Assembly: GCA_032164245.1 (NCBI GenBank)
Contig: JAVMKO010000022.1
Span: 13,887,845-13,951,844 of the forward strand
DNA from: Sternotherus odoratus
Lineage: Eukaryota; Chordata; Testudines; Kinosternidae
Direction: 5' to 3'
DNA length: 64,000 bases
Below, in pieces: positions 1-11,458 of this stretch (positions are counted from its first letter, which is position 1; each line of letters begins with the position of its first letter). The notes beneath the pieces were generated by a model. The model had not been told where the DNA came from, made no database searches, and worked only from the letters and a program-made list of their open reading frames with translations. Made by a program: the position numbers and the translations under genes.

Positions 1-495
1 ATTGCCGAAACAGATTGTTGTACTGCCTGAAATCAGAGCAACTTTTGTTATTTCACATCAACAATGCACGTAACACAGCAATTGCCACTTAACCAGGATG
101 GCTGCTTAAATGCATCATAACCTTAGTCTTCTGCTGAAATTGTTATCTGACTGGAAGAGCACATGTAAAATATGATTAGCCATGGCAACAGAACAGGGCT
201 TTGTATTCTGTACACAGCAAAACTTTTATGGACTTGACAAACTCATTTGTATTCCCACTTGATTCACTTGCAGTACTGAAAGTTATAGAACAAAACTATT
301 AGCACCCTTAAATAAAATTTACTGATATTATGATCTGCAAGAAGACAGACCATGGCTACAAATTCATATAAACTAAAATTTAAAGCTGTAGCAGTCCTGC
401 CTTAGTTAATGATTTCAGAAAAGAAGTTTACAATACACAAATATTTAACAATTACTGTAGAACCATCTGAAGCCTGCATTTGAGAGCTTTTCTTA

Positions 496-1515
496 CGGCT
501 TGGCTACATTTGCAGATGTAGAGCCCTTTGGGTTAAACCAGCCTTCGGAAAGTGTACCAGGGAAAGCGCTCCAGTCTGTTCACACTGACAACTGCAAGGG
601 GTGTAGGGTATGGGGCATTATGGATCCTGTCCCAATGCCCCAGGTTGCATCACTTCGCATCCCAGCTATCCCTGTGTTTGTCCACATTTGGAGTCACCTT
701 TCAACGGTTTTTGTGCAGTGCACGCTGTCTTACCTTTTGGTCTGTTGAAATGGAGCCCAAACCACAGAAGAGCATGCTGATGGGTCTCACTGTGGCTCAT
801 GAAACCCTACACAGGGAGCCTGGACAGCAGCCAGGAATGGTTCAACTACAGGCTTAGCTGGTGCTGAATGACTATGAAGTGTGCTTTTGGCTGTTTGAAG
901 GGCCGTTGGCACTCTCTTCATGGCTGAAGATAGTATCCCCGTGGTTATATCCACATGCTGTACCCTCCAGAATATTTGTGAAAGGACACAGACATACCAA
1001 AAGGGCAAGGGGTTGGGGTGGGGACCGGTTCACTCAGACTTGAGTATGTCCTGATTTCATACTCTGGAATCCTGTCTGGTGTGCTGCGCACTGAGTGTTG
1101 CACTTCAGGATGGCTATGAGGCAGGTTGAAGGGGGTTGGAGGCAGTGGATAAGGATCATAGCTTTTGTGGGTGGTGAAGCTACAGGTGTAGGAGGCAGCT
1201 AGGGACAGTTGGGGAAAGCGGGTTGGAAGAGACATGGGGGCACAAGGGAAAGAGTTTGGGGACAAGGGCTGCGGGGAGGGGGAAGCGCGACGAGCACCTG
1301 CATAGAGTCCGCTTGATGCTCCATTATGCTGATCAGCCATTCCGTGCTTTGCTGCCGGAGCACTGCATTTTCCTGCCAGCGATCTTCATTCTTTTGGTGG
1401 ATCCTCCTTTCATTCTCCCTCTACTTCTGTGCCTTTTGATTCGTGTGGATGGGGAATAAGGTACAGCACTCCTGGAGGCTTCATTGTGTTATAAAGTGCC
1501 AGTGTAGCCAAGCCC
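496..1515. mobile_element. Harbinger-like non-autonomous DNA transposon
   Basis: About 1.0 kb bounded by imperfect terminal inverted repeats: the left end begins CGGCTTGGCTACATTTGC and the right end reads, in reverse complement, GGGCTTGGCTACACTGGC. Both ends are flanked by the trinucleotide TTA, the target-site duplication typical of PIF/Harbinger elements. The interior has no transposase-like frame; the few short frames inside it (for example on the minus strand at 945-1340) are not recognised proteins. It lies in RSBN1 intron 1. The superfamily is inferred from the TTA duplication alone. Confidence 0.7.
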
Positions 1516-4500
1516 TTAGGTAGATTGCTAGAAACTGATGATTTAAACCTGCATTATAGTCCTTTAGAACCAAGCTGACTGTGGAGCTGCTCCACAACCG
1601 GTGTGGCTGTCCCCACAGCCAACTGTTTGGGAAGTCCTGGCGTCAGCCACACTGGCTGCCACAGAAAGTCAGAGAATCAGTGACTTCTGTGACCTCGGAG
1701 ACAGAGCCCTAACTATAACCACTGGATCATGCGGCCAGCTACTCTGTAGGCCTTCAAGTATAATTCAATAAAGATTTGTTCTAAAAAATCCACACAAAAA
1801 CTGAACAAAAAACAGCTACCATTTTGGTCTTTTTGTAAATGTAACCATCATGACAGTGTGTTAACATAATTATTAAACTATGAAGTGTAAATAGTGTTTT
1901 ATCTAGTGCAATCCACTATTCAGGATTTAGAGGATGATCTTGTAGCTAAAGCACAGGAGTCCAATCAAGAGTTCCAATTCTCTTTCTGGATCTGCTACAC
2001 ACCACTTTTATGGACACTTTTTCATCATGCCCATTAATGAAGTGATGATAATAGCTCAGACATGAAGTTTAGACAAATTTTAGTCAGATCTGGATGGAAG
2101 GAGTCAAATACCTTTAATTCTCTGAAATTAGAGAAATGCAAACTATTTTGTGATGAAATGGAGACTCCATCTATGTATTCTATAAGAATTCCAGTTTGTA
2201 GTTTTGTTAAAAACATACATTAGTTCTAACTCCACACTGAATGTGGGGCGTGTCTGCCTTGATCTTTTTATCTCCATGCTGGACTGAGATTCCAAGGAAT
2301 AGTGGCACCGGACAATGGAGTATAATTAAACCTTCATGTCATGTGGGGAAAAACACCCTTGGATAAATAGCTGGCTACGATTCTAAAGCATCAGTCTGCC
2401 CAGGTGGTCTTGTAACGAAGTAACAGATCACCCAATGGGGCTGATAGGGTAGTGATTGGAGATTACAAAAATGGGACTCTTCTTCTCCCTCTTTCTAAAA
2501 AGGCCAGCAAGCAGAACCAGAAAGCTGGTAGGAGTTAGAGGGGGACGTCACATTCCAGAGAAGTCATGTGCAGGAGGGAAGGATCCTGGTCTCCTTTGAA
2601 GACTCTGAGTTAAGCTCAAAGAATGCTCAACAGTTGAGAGTACTTTTACAAAGCCTGTGTGTTATATGCTTCAGCACACACACACACACGTCCCTGGAGA
2701 GGTAAACAGTAAGCCAGAGAGCTCACAAGACTGGAGAGTGCTAGGAAATGGCGTGCCTATGCAACTGGGGCATCTTGGGAGTCAGCACTGGTCCTGGGCT
2801 TAGGGCAACTGGACCACAGGGCCCCACTTCTATGAAGGAGTAAGACTTCACTTCTGGGAAGCATGCCCAAGACAGTGCTGGAGCCTATGCAGTTCAAGGG
2901 AAGCTTAAAAGCACATGGGTCCAGCATATCAGACCCAAATAGCAACATGGAGTGTGCCCAGCAGGGGAGTTTTTCCAGGTCTGCCACACCCTTGTCTTCG
3001 AAGGCCAGAAAGTAAGAATCTGCTCTTAGAGGATCTAGATATTTAGAAATCCAAGATATGCCAACATAAGGTGTAAGAATTTCAAGCCATCAAAGGTGCT
3101 AACTCTACTTATTAGTCACTTAGTGAACACCTACATACTCCTGAAGTCACATTTTAGCATTTAATTAAAAAAAAAAACCCCACCAATATTGAATATTGAG
3201 GTGTTTTACTATTGTCTGAATGCAAAATGCTCTCAAGAGGTATTTACTTCATACAACATAAAGTATAAGCTATAGATCTTTGCTTAGTGTTCTGTTTTAC
3301 ATATAAGAATTTCCATTGACTATTGCATCCACCCTTTTCAGTCTTTATCAGCGTCAGATACCATAAGTTACTCTTATTTGAACTGCTGCACTTACACTTA
3401 ACCTTTGCTCCGTATGGTAAAGAGTTTCACTATTATATTGACAACGCATTTGGTATTATACAAGGCCTGCCTGGTGGCAATACTTGACATAGTCACGTAG
3501 AATGTCTAGTTTGAAATTAATAGTTTAATCGAAGACTGCCCATTCATCTAATAGTGGGAGAGAATTCTTTGTACACCTCAGTGAATGCAGGGGCAGTTGA
3601 GTAGTGAATTAAGGTTTGGTCCTGCACTCCAAATGTCAAGGAGAAATAGAACACTGAACTAGTTAAAGAATCACCAGCAATGTATGCTAGTGTTACTGAC
3701 ATGTCAACTTGCAGTTGGGTATATGAACGTATCTAGACATCACTTCAAGATGCACGGTCTTCAAGGAGATATGTTAACAGATAACTTGGATGGTGAATCA
3801 GTTCAGCCTAAAGTGGAGGGAACTTTGAAAACAGCTGAAAGAAGGAAACAGGAAGTTGAACCAGACTAGTCACACAAATTTATGATGGAAGGTAAATTAT
3901 TTTATCAGTACACTAGAACAAGGAATGTAAAATTCTCACTTGCAGAGCAGGAAAGAAAACCCCTCTCTTGCCAGGATGTACTAAGTCTAATTCCTTCAGT
4001 ATTTCAACTTTCATATAAGAAAAAGCAAGCTTCTAGCCTTTATGATTCCCAGTGAGAATGGATACAGTGTGGTTGTCCTGATTCTGCAAAAAGACTGCTC
4101 TCCAGTGCCTCTACTGCTCCTCTGAGCTTTGCTGAGCCACAGCTTGAAATTCAGATTCTGGTCAGTTTCACAGCCACAATCCACCAGAGAGTTCTGCAGT
4201 ATTAACAGAAGTAGTAAAGAAAACCCTGTCGACCTGATCATTAAAGACTTGACTTAGATACACAGGAAGGAGATCTGTTGAAGATACATTTTTATGCCAT
4301 CTCTTAACAGACCAAAACTGAACACTTGCTAGTTGTTTATAATAGTGTAAAAAAAACCTCCCTAGTTTTTCTTTCTAGTATTATAAAATGTTTTATACTT
4401 ACTGCTGAAATATCACCCAGATATCTCATAGGAGAAAATTTATAGGGTCCTAGTATCCAGGTATTAAAGAATCAGCACACACGAAAGGCACACTCAGCCT

Positions 4501-5407
4501 AGTTGTTTTAAAACTAAACATTCCCAAATCATAATTTTAATTCATAGCCTCATAGTTCATCGTAATTATTCCATCTTAATCAAAATAAAATTATGGGAAA
4601 GAATGAAATGACAATTGAATTCTCTAGAGGTATTTCAAGAAGAGTTTGTACACCATTCTGTCTGAATCAAACATCGAATGCACACTTCTATACCCCACTC
4701 AACTTTGCAGTTTATAGAATTAAGTATCTAAACTGAAAAGTCTTACTAATTTGTATTGTAAAATTTAAACTATACTCAAGTATACCCTAAAATTATTAGA
4801 GTATTTCAGCATAACATCTTGATAGCTTCAGCTACTGGAACTCAGACCCACCATATGGAATTTTCATTACATTAGCTTTCGTATATAAAAAGCAAGATGA
4901 TGTCTTTACATCACAAAACTGGATAATTTCACTAAAGTATCCATTTAATAATGTCCAAGATATTTTATCAAGTAAAAGCTTCTATTACATGCATAATCCA
5001 AAATGGACCACTAGAGTATGGTCCAAGAGCATTACTGTAAACGCTGTAATAGTTTGATATGCAGTTGCCCAGCTTTCAGAATATTTGCTTTGAAGAACAG
5101 AAATATTATAGTAAGGCTTAAGAACTAATATTTACCACACTGTATCGCTATCTTGATGTTATTTGCCAGGGAAATCCTTATTTATTATGATCAAGCTTGT
5201 CATGGAGAAACAGTGATAGCTCTGCTAAAAAGGAAATATTTATTCTCCACCAAATATACAAGTAGCCCTAAATGATGGCTCTATTAGCCATTGCTTCTTA
5301 CTTTCTACAACTCCAGAATTAGTATAGTCGAAAGAACTTAAGTAATTCAAGGTTCAAAGATGTGCAGCAAGTAACTTCAGAATAACCTCATTTTCCCCAC
5401 AAACCAC

Positions 5408-5640
5408 TCAGGGTACATTTACACTGCAGTTGGGCAGTGAGATTCCCCGTGTAAGCAGACAAACTCCCACAAATTCTGCTCAACCTAGAACACTAAAAAT
5501 AACAGTGTGGACATTGCAGTACTGGAGGGCTAGTCCAAACCATCACCAAGTCACCCAAGTCTGCCCACCCAATGTCCTCTATTATTAGCATGTTAGCTGG
5601 ACCTGAGCTAGTTCATGTCGGTCTATCCATACTGGGAATC
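5408..5640. repeat. Probable short MITE relic
   Basis: The stretch opens with a phrase (GGGTACATTTACACTGCAG) much like the ends of other short DNA elements in this window (near 58450 and 59053), and it lacks coding potential. Both termini are too degraded to define a target-site duplication. It lies within RSBN1 intron 1. Confidence 0.35.
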
Positions 5641-6479
5641 ACACCACCCAGCTGCAGTGCTAACTTACCTTCATAAAAGGTATTTGATCATGTATTACAG
5701 ATAAATAACTGTTCAACCAAGACCAAGCCATTATTAATTGTATCTAAAAGTGCTGAAAATAGAAACTCAGTTTTTCCAAATTCAGCTCTCATGTGCCTTG
5801 GAGTCAAGAAAAGATATTACCTCACCAACCCTGTCTCTATAATATCCTAGAACTAATATGGCTACACCACCATTGCAAACAATCTAAATTTATTAAACTG
5901 AAGCAAGATCGACACAGAGACGAACTCCAAAATAAGAGCACTAACACCACCATGACCTTCCCCGACCCCCTCGGAAAAAATATGGGGATACGAAAATTTA
6001 ATATGTGGATGTCAGCAGAGTCCACTATTGCTGGGGTACGGGTGTTCAGTTACATAGTCTTGAAGTGATGCTGTGACAAGAGGTCTAAAGGTAATTGTGC
6101 CACTACAGTCCTTTATTTTAAGTCTCTTTAAATAAGATCACTTAGCTGGTTTGAAACTAGGACTTTTTCCTAGCATATTCTGCCCAGGTACCAGTTAAAG
6201 GACTGAATATTAGCAGGAGACCAGGCTTTTTAATCTTACCCCGACTAGCTCGCTTCCACCAGGCCAAGTTAAGAACTACGCCCCCCGCTTCTGAGTCGGA
6301 GGAAGGCTGTCGAGGACGAACAGGGGGGTCTCTATAGCTACCTGTGTCTCTTTTCAGACATGCCGAGCTGCCGGCGAAAACACCTCAGTGTTTGGGAAGC
6401 ACTACGGGTGATGCAAGTGCCAAGCGCTGTGCCCGCCGACAGGAGCAGCTGAGCCAGCCCGCGAGTCCGCCGAGACTGC

Positions 6480-7640
6480 TGCACTCACTCGCCCAGCCAC
6501 GCTTCTGGGGTAAGGCTTTGCCAGGGGAGGGGGCGGTGGCAGCCCCAGGGGCACCTCATCCCTCCGTCCACCCCCCCGAATACCCCCACGTGCCGGAAAG
6601 GGTCGAGCCCCAGCCCCGCCGCCTCACCTCGCTTGCTGGGCCGCCCCGCTGCCCCGTCCCCGGTGCTCCCCCGCCTCCCCTTGTGCGGCTGGCCGGGCTC
6701 GCAGTCCCCAGCGGGGCGATGGCGGTGGTGGTGGTGCCGCTCCGGGGGTCCCTGCGGGAGGCTGAGGGGAGAGAAGGTGAAGAGCCCCGCTGCGGCCGGG
6801 GGCAGGCCGGGCAAGGCGGCCGGGGGCATCGGCTCCGCCGGGCTGGGCCCCACCAAGAGCGGCTGGCTGAGCCTGGCCCGCTTGCCGCCGTCAGCCTCGC
6901 CAGCTAGGCCCCGCCGCCTCCTGCCACCACCCCGCGGCCGGCCGGGGCGGTCCCCCGAGGGTAGCGGGGGTGACTCCTCCGGGCCCCGGGATACAGCGCG
7001 CACCGCAGCGACCTGCGCAGCCATTTCACAGGCTCCCTTACACACATTTAAATGGCCCGAGCGCCAGCAGCCAACGCGCAGGCGCCGCGCGACGCCTCAT
7101 GGGAACTGTAGTTCCAGCTGCGACATCGGGCCCGGAAGTCCTGCTCTCCAAGCGCATGCGTCAACGCAGAGCTTGCTGGGGAAATTGTTTGTGTCGAGGT
7201 TCCAGGAAAGAGAAGCGTGCGGCGAGTCACGCAGGCTGACCCAGTCACGTGGGCTCCTGAGGAGCCCAACGGTCATAACGGTCCAAACACCCGAAAAGAG
7301 GCGAGGCGCGTGTCCCGCCCACACAGCTGGGAGGCAGGCCTGGCCCCAGAGTATCCGCTTCGGGCTGCCCCCGCGCCCCCAGCCCCACACGCCTCCCCCT
7401 CGGGCCTGGCCTGGCCCCACCCACTCCGCGACCCCCGCAAGGGCCAGGCCTGTTCCTGTCCGTGTCGGTGGAAGTGGGGATGGTGCCGGCCGCGAACAGG
7501 TGTGTCGAAGTCCATTTCATCCCGCTCAGGGTTACCGCGGAAAGTGCAGCCGCCCCGTGCCCGCCCGAGGGGGTTACAGCGCCCCCCAGGCCGTGATCCC
7601 CATCCCCTTCCCCTCCCCGGAGCGGCCCTGCCACGTCCAT
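6480..7640 (-). promoter_or_regulatory. RSBN1: CpG-island promoter of RSBN1
   Basis: A sharply GC- and CpG-rich block covers RSBN1 exon 1 and about 600 bp upstream, in contrast to the AT-rich flanks. Upstream of the start codon are several housekeeping-type sites: a ZNF143/STAF-like core at 7101-7113 (minus strand AACTACAGTTCCC), an ETS site CCGGAAGT at 7132-7139, an NRF1-like GCGCATGCG at 7152-7160, a weaker second ZNF143-like match near 7175-7200, and a USF-type E-box GTCACGTG at 7244-7251. No TATA box is evident. Long open frames in this island on both strands reflect lack of AT-rich stop codons and are not genes. The transcription start is not determined. Confidence 0.8.
6628..7024 (-). 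CDS. RSBN1: RSBN1 coding exon 1 (partial gene)
   Basis: First coding exon of round spermatid basic protein 1, a nuclear JmjC-type protein reported to demethylate H4K20me2. The exon encodes 132 residues plus one base and ends at a GTGAGG donor (6627). Recognisable family features are the MAAQV start, a Pro/Ala/Arg-rich low-complexity region, the phrase LFTFSPL followed by a His-rich stretch (RHHHHRHR), and a closing PSKR where human has APKR. Start choice: ATG at 7024 has G at -3 and G at +4. An in-frame ATG seven codons upstream (7045) has a poor context and is directly preceded by an in-frame TAA, so the longer N terminus I recall for human RSBN1 cannot be encoded contiguously here. The catalytic part lies beyond the left edge. 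Confidence 0.88.
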
Positions 7641-8694
7641 GTAAAACCCTCCCCGGCCTTTCGGCTGAGTCAGTTTAAACCTGAAAACAAATCTTTGATT
7701 TACTAAACGAGTAGCCCAAAGCCCGGTGCACTGGTCAGCGTCCGGCTGCTCCGTTCATCGCTAGAGGGCGGTCAAGAGTTTCCTCCCATTAGCAAAGGCT
7801 CTAATTTTAAATTACATGACGGGAAGTGCAGAGAGTAAACCAGAGGCGAACAGGACACCCACGCGTTCATCTTACCCAGTGCAACCACACCGCCGCTTAA
7901 GAGGAAAGTAAGTGTGTGTTTGATGCTACACAAGATCTTTCTCTGCTACTCAGGATAATGAATGTACCCTGAGTCACAGCGTGCTAAGTCTTGCTGGTAC
8001 CATTACCGAGACACAGCCACAAGAGTATTGTAGAGATGCAAATCAGTTATAGTACCTTAACTGGATTGTAAACTCATTGGGATAGAAACTCCCCCTTTGT
8101 CTCTCATGCAGGGGTAGTGATGCTAGCCGCACTTAAAAAATCACAAGTTGGTGATTATCTCACTTATGTACAAGTCTTATGAAGAGCATGGGAACTCCAA
8201 ACATAGTCAAAAGAGAAACAGATATCAATCTCCTGCCCTGACAGTCTAACTTTGCACCTCAGCTGGTTAAAACATATACAAGAAATGTTGTTTTGGCTAT
8301 ATCAACCTACTCTTTGCATCCCTCCACTGGCACTCCCCCACCCCCCCATCACACAACAGCCACTTTAGACTTTGAAGAATCTTGAAAGAGATGATAGGTA
8401 GGGTGGAGATGCACTACTACTGATGCTTTGATTCCTGCTTCCCAGTGATGACAGCCTCCATTGCCATGCCTACTGTTAAATTGTAAAGCAAGCATCTTTG
8501 TGCTTACTTCCATGTTGCCCTTTGTGCTTGGGGGGAGCTCTCTAAACTAGCTACCATAATTCTTTAAATTCTCCCCTAAAACTCTCCACTGCCATCATGT
8601 CTGTGAAAGACTTGACAGCTATTAGACCCATTATGCTGACCAATACTATTTTGTTTCCTTGTACTCCCCCCATTTGTCCGTATCCAGCTGTTGT

Positions 8695-8830
8695 CTCTTC
8701 AGTTAGATTAGGGTATCATCATTGGGGCAGGACCCATATTATTGTCTCGTGTTTGTACAGTGTCTAGCAATGCACCATGGGGGTCCTGGGCCATGACTAG
8801 GGATCCTAGGCACTACCATTATAAAAATAA
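8695..8830 (+). repeat. CORE-SINE / MIR-like 3' end
   Basis: The stretch contains the hallmark 3' wording of amniote MIR-like SINEs: a GGGGCAGGACC phrase, then TTGTACAGTGTCTAGCA, a TGGGGTCCTGG-like block and a terminal CTAGGCACTACC before an ATAAAAATAAA tail. A weaker related phrase (GTAAACTCATTGGGATAG) occurs near 8070. The assignment is from memory of the family, with no alignment. Confidence 0.6.
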
Positions 8831-9540
8831 AACTTACATGAGAATAAGAGAAATGGTTCGATCCTTTTAACACAAATGAAAAATGAAGATTTGATTTTCT
8901 CTAAGGGGCTGTCTACATTACAGCAAAAATGAAGGGATATGGTTACAAAAGACTGAATAGTTATAAAATGGATGGAACTTAATTTGGTTGTATAAGCAGG
9001 CTAAAGCTTTGCAATGTCCATGACTATGTGTAACGAATGTAATTGACTCAGTTGTGTTTGTGATACAAATGTGCCCTTAATCTCTTTGGTTACTCATATT
9101 TTTGCATTCATGTAGATGGTGCTCCCTATCCATATTACTTTAATATTAGTAATGGAAGTCTAGCTATTGGCACTTGATAAACATAAAATTATACTTATTT
9201 TTTATTTATATAGTGCTGGCAACGGCTCAAAGCACTCTACAGATAAGCATGCAATATTCAGTCCTCTTTAAACTTGTAAAAAAAAAATCTAGAAAAACTG
9301 GTATGCTAGATAAATAAACTTTATTTTGTATAACATCTTTCATACACATCATAAAATGCTTCACAGATTCAATATTCCACTGAGATTTTATGACTGACTT
9401 CTAGTTCTTACTTTATTATTACTTTTAAATTTAAAATGTCTAACTTTAAATTATTTTCTAACTAAAATTACTTTTAAAATTAAAAGGCTAGCTGTCAATT
9501 TAATTTGTCTGATTTGATATTGGACTTTTTAAATTGTAAA

Positions 9541-9869
9541 GAAAGCGAGGAATACTTGTAGCACTGTAGAGTAACTAGTTTATTTCAGTATAAGCTTTCA
9601 CTTCATCGGATGCATAGAATGGAACAGAAGTAAAATGCATTTATACACACAGAAAGAAAGAAAAAAAATTGTACATTAGCATACCAATTCTATGAGGGCT
9701 GTTAATGTACAATGCTAATGTACAATTTTTTTTCTTTCTTTGTGTGTGTATAAATGCATTTTATTTCTGTTCCATTCTATGCATCCGATGAAGTGAGCTA
9801 TAATCCACAAAAGCTTATGCTGAAATAAACTAGTTAGTCTCTAAGGTGCTACTAGTATTCCTCGCTTTC
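9541..9869. repeat. Long near-perfect inverted repeat (hairpin)
   Basis: Two arms of roughly 150-165 bases are near-exact reverse complements. The left arm opens GAAAGCGAGGAATACTTGTA and the right arm closes with the complement of the same words. The left arm lacks about 14 bases (around TGTGGATTATAGCT) that the right arm keeps. It looks like two copies of a dispersed short element in head-to-head orientation; its words (AAGCTTATGC, TAGTCTCTAAGGTGC) belong to the same broad family as the repeats at 28171, 34735, 54593 and 61925. Transcribed, it would fold into a long double-stranded RNA. Confidence 0.8.
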
Positions 9870-10916
9870 TTTATGGATACAGACTAACATGGCTGCTATT
9901 CTTGAACGTGTTTAAATATTGTGTTAAGGCTGCTCTACTTTGGGGGTGGGGGAAAATCAAGCAGGCCCCAGCTGTCCCAAATTAGAAGATCATAAAGAGG
10001 TCTTGCAGCCTTCTTTGCTCCCTTTCTCTCTATGCTTGCCCCAAACATAGGATTAGCATAAATGACAATCAAGTGACAGCACTTGGGAGTTCCCCTCAAG
10101 AAACCACTTACATCCAAACTGCCTGTGCCTGTAGCAGACCCTTTCAGCTGGTAAAGAGCAAACGCTTCCCTGTGACAAATATAAAGGTGCAGAACAAAGG
10201 GATACAATTTACGGTAGTTCAGTGGCATTAGCACTTTGGAGATAACTAGGGAATACATACAATGTGCTGATCATAAATTAGACACATTGTTTCAATATTT
10301 TTTCCTATCTTAGAAATAGTTAACTGAAAAAAAATGGTACAGGTACTTTTAGGGATGTATACCCAGCATTTGATCAACAAAGCAATTTGATGTCAATGAG
10401 TTCTGTACATTCTGTTATTCATCACGGAGTTTTCTGTGGACCAGAAACTGCATATATGGCCCAAAAAATACCTGCAGTGTTTGTTTCCAAAAATCACCTT
10501 TTTTTTCCCCCCAAGAAGAGAGCAGAAGATATTAATCTGACTCCATATACTAGCAAGAAAACAAGCTTTCCGATTTTATGGGGGGAAATGTTCAGATGGG
10601 GATTTAACTGCCAACTATCATGGAACTTTGTGTTGCATTGTGTAGGCAAATTACAGACATCTTAAAATTTGCAGCATGAAAGCCCAAACTAAGGTGCACT
10701 TACATTTTGCTTGATGTGGATTTTTTTCAGTAGATTATGTGTGTTTACACATGAAAGTTTGGTTCGTATATGAACAGTCAGCATCTAGTCTACCTTTTTG
10801 GATGGAAACTTAGAAAGACTAATTTTCTGAGTAATTCAAATGGAAATAATCATAATGTTAATATAATCATTAAGAAAATAGATGAGTTCTGAAATCTTAG
10901 AGCCTTTTCTCACTTA

Positions 10917-11030
10917 GACCCTGAATCTACAAACACTTAAGCACATGCATAACTTTAATTATGACTACCCATATGAGTAAAGTGCTTCACATGTGCTTAA
11001 GTGATGGGAGGATCTGGACCATCATTTTGC
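10917..11030. repeat. Degenerate palindromic repeat
   Basis: The left arm contains CACTTAAGCACATGCATAAC and the right arm the rough complement (CACATGTGCTTAAGTG). It is flanked by GAATCTACAAA and GGATCTGG phrases typical of a palindromic repeat family I associate with bird and turtle genomes. It is eroded, and the boundaries are approximate. Confidence 0.45.
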
Positions 11031-11458
11031 AGTAGTGTCACTTGATTGACTTAATTGGGACTTACTACTGGTTACAGGAAAATCAGGTCTGTTGTTGTAT
11101 AATAAATAAACTGTAAAGAACGGATACAAATTCTGCAAAAACATTTTTAGCTTGTTTTCAGAAACAGTTTTATAAGGAAAAACATTTTCCCTGAAATGTT
11201 TTTAGTTTACATCCTAATATGTTTTTAGGTTACATTAACTGGAAGGGTCAAGCAGCTTATGTGCATTTGTGCATCCCTGTTTATAAAAAAAACTATTTAG
11301 GAGACCTTATATGCTATTCTCTGGTTGTGGATGTTAGAAGATAATTTTTGATGCTAATGTTCTGATAGCAATTCTTTAATGTGAAGAGCATGTGAAGCAT
11401 GCTGGATAGATATGGCAAATCTGCAGTATTGGAAACCACATACATCTGTAAAGCTGAA

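Larger units (their letters stand above)
1..6627 (-). other. RSBN1: RSBN1 intron 1 (partial)
   Basis: This stretch lies downstream of the RSBN1 exon 1 splice donor on the minus strand. I see no further RSBN1 exon in it: the long conserved second exon of this family would be an obvious open frame and is absent, so the gene must continue past the left edge. It holds one clear DNA-transposon relic (496-1515), a short CA run near 2678-2690, a probable MITE relic near 5408-5640, and otherwise AT-rich sequence in which I recognise nothing. Confidence 0.75.
7700..11458. other. RSBN1-PTPN22 intergenic region / PTPN22 3' flank
   Basis: No protein-coding gene is recognisable here. The part nearest 11458 must contain the PTPN22 3' untranslated region. 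A minus-strand ATTAAA at 11375-11380, about 80 bases past the stop codon, is a possible but unproven poly(A) signal. The interval also contains a CORE-SINE tail (8695-8830), a long hairpin repeat (9541-9869) and a palindromic repeat relic (10917-11030). Confidence 0.6.

Noticed and set aside
945..1340. 131-codon minus-strand frame as a possible RSBN1 exon
   Set aside because: It lies inside the TTA-flanked Harbinger-like element and does not resemble RSBN1.
7097..7640. Minus-strand open frames upstream of RSBN1
   Set aside because: They are promoter sequence without stop codons, not in continuity with the RSBN1 frame because of a TAA before its start, and not recognised.
6633..7706. Long plus-strand open frames across the CpG island (up to 357 codons)
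   Set aside because: GC-rich sequence lacks stop codons in every frame. The composition is Pro/Arg/Gly with no motif, and the real coding exon here is RSBN1 on the minus strand.
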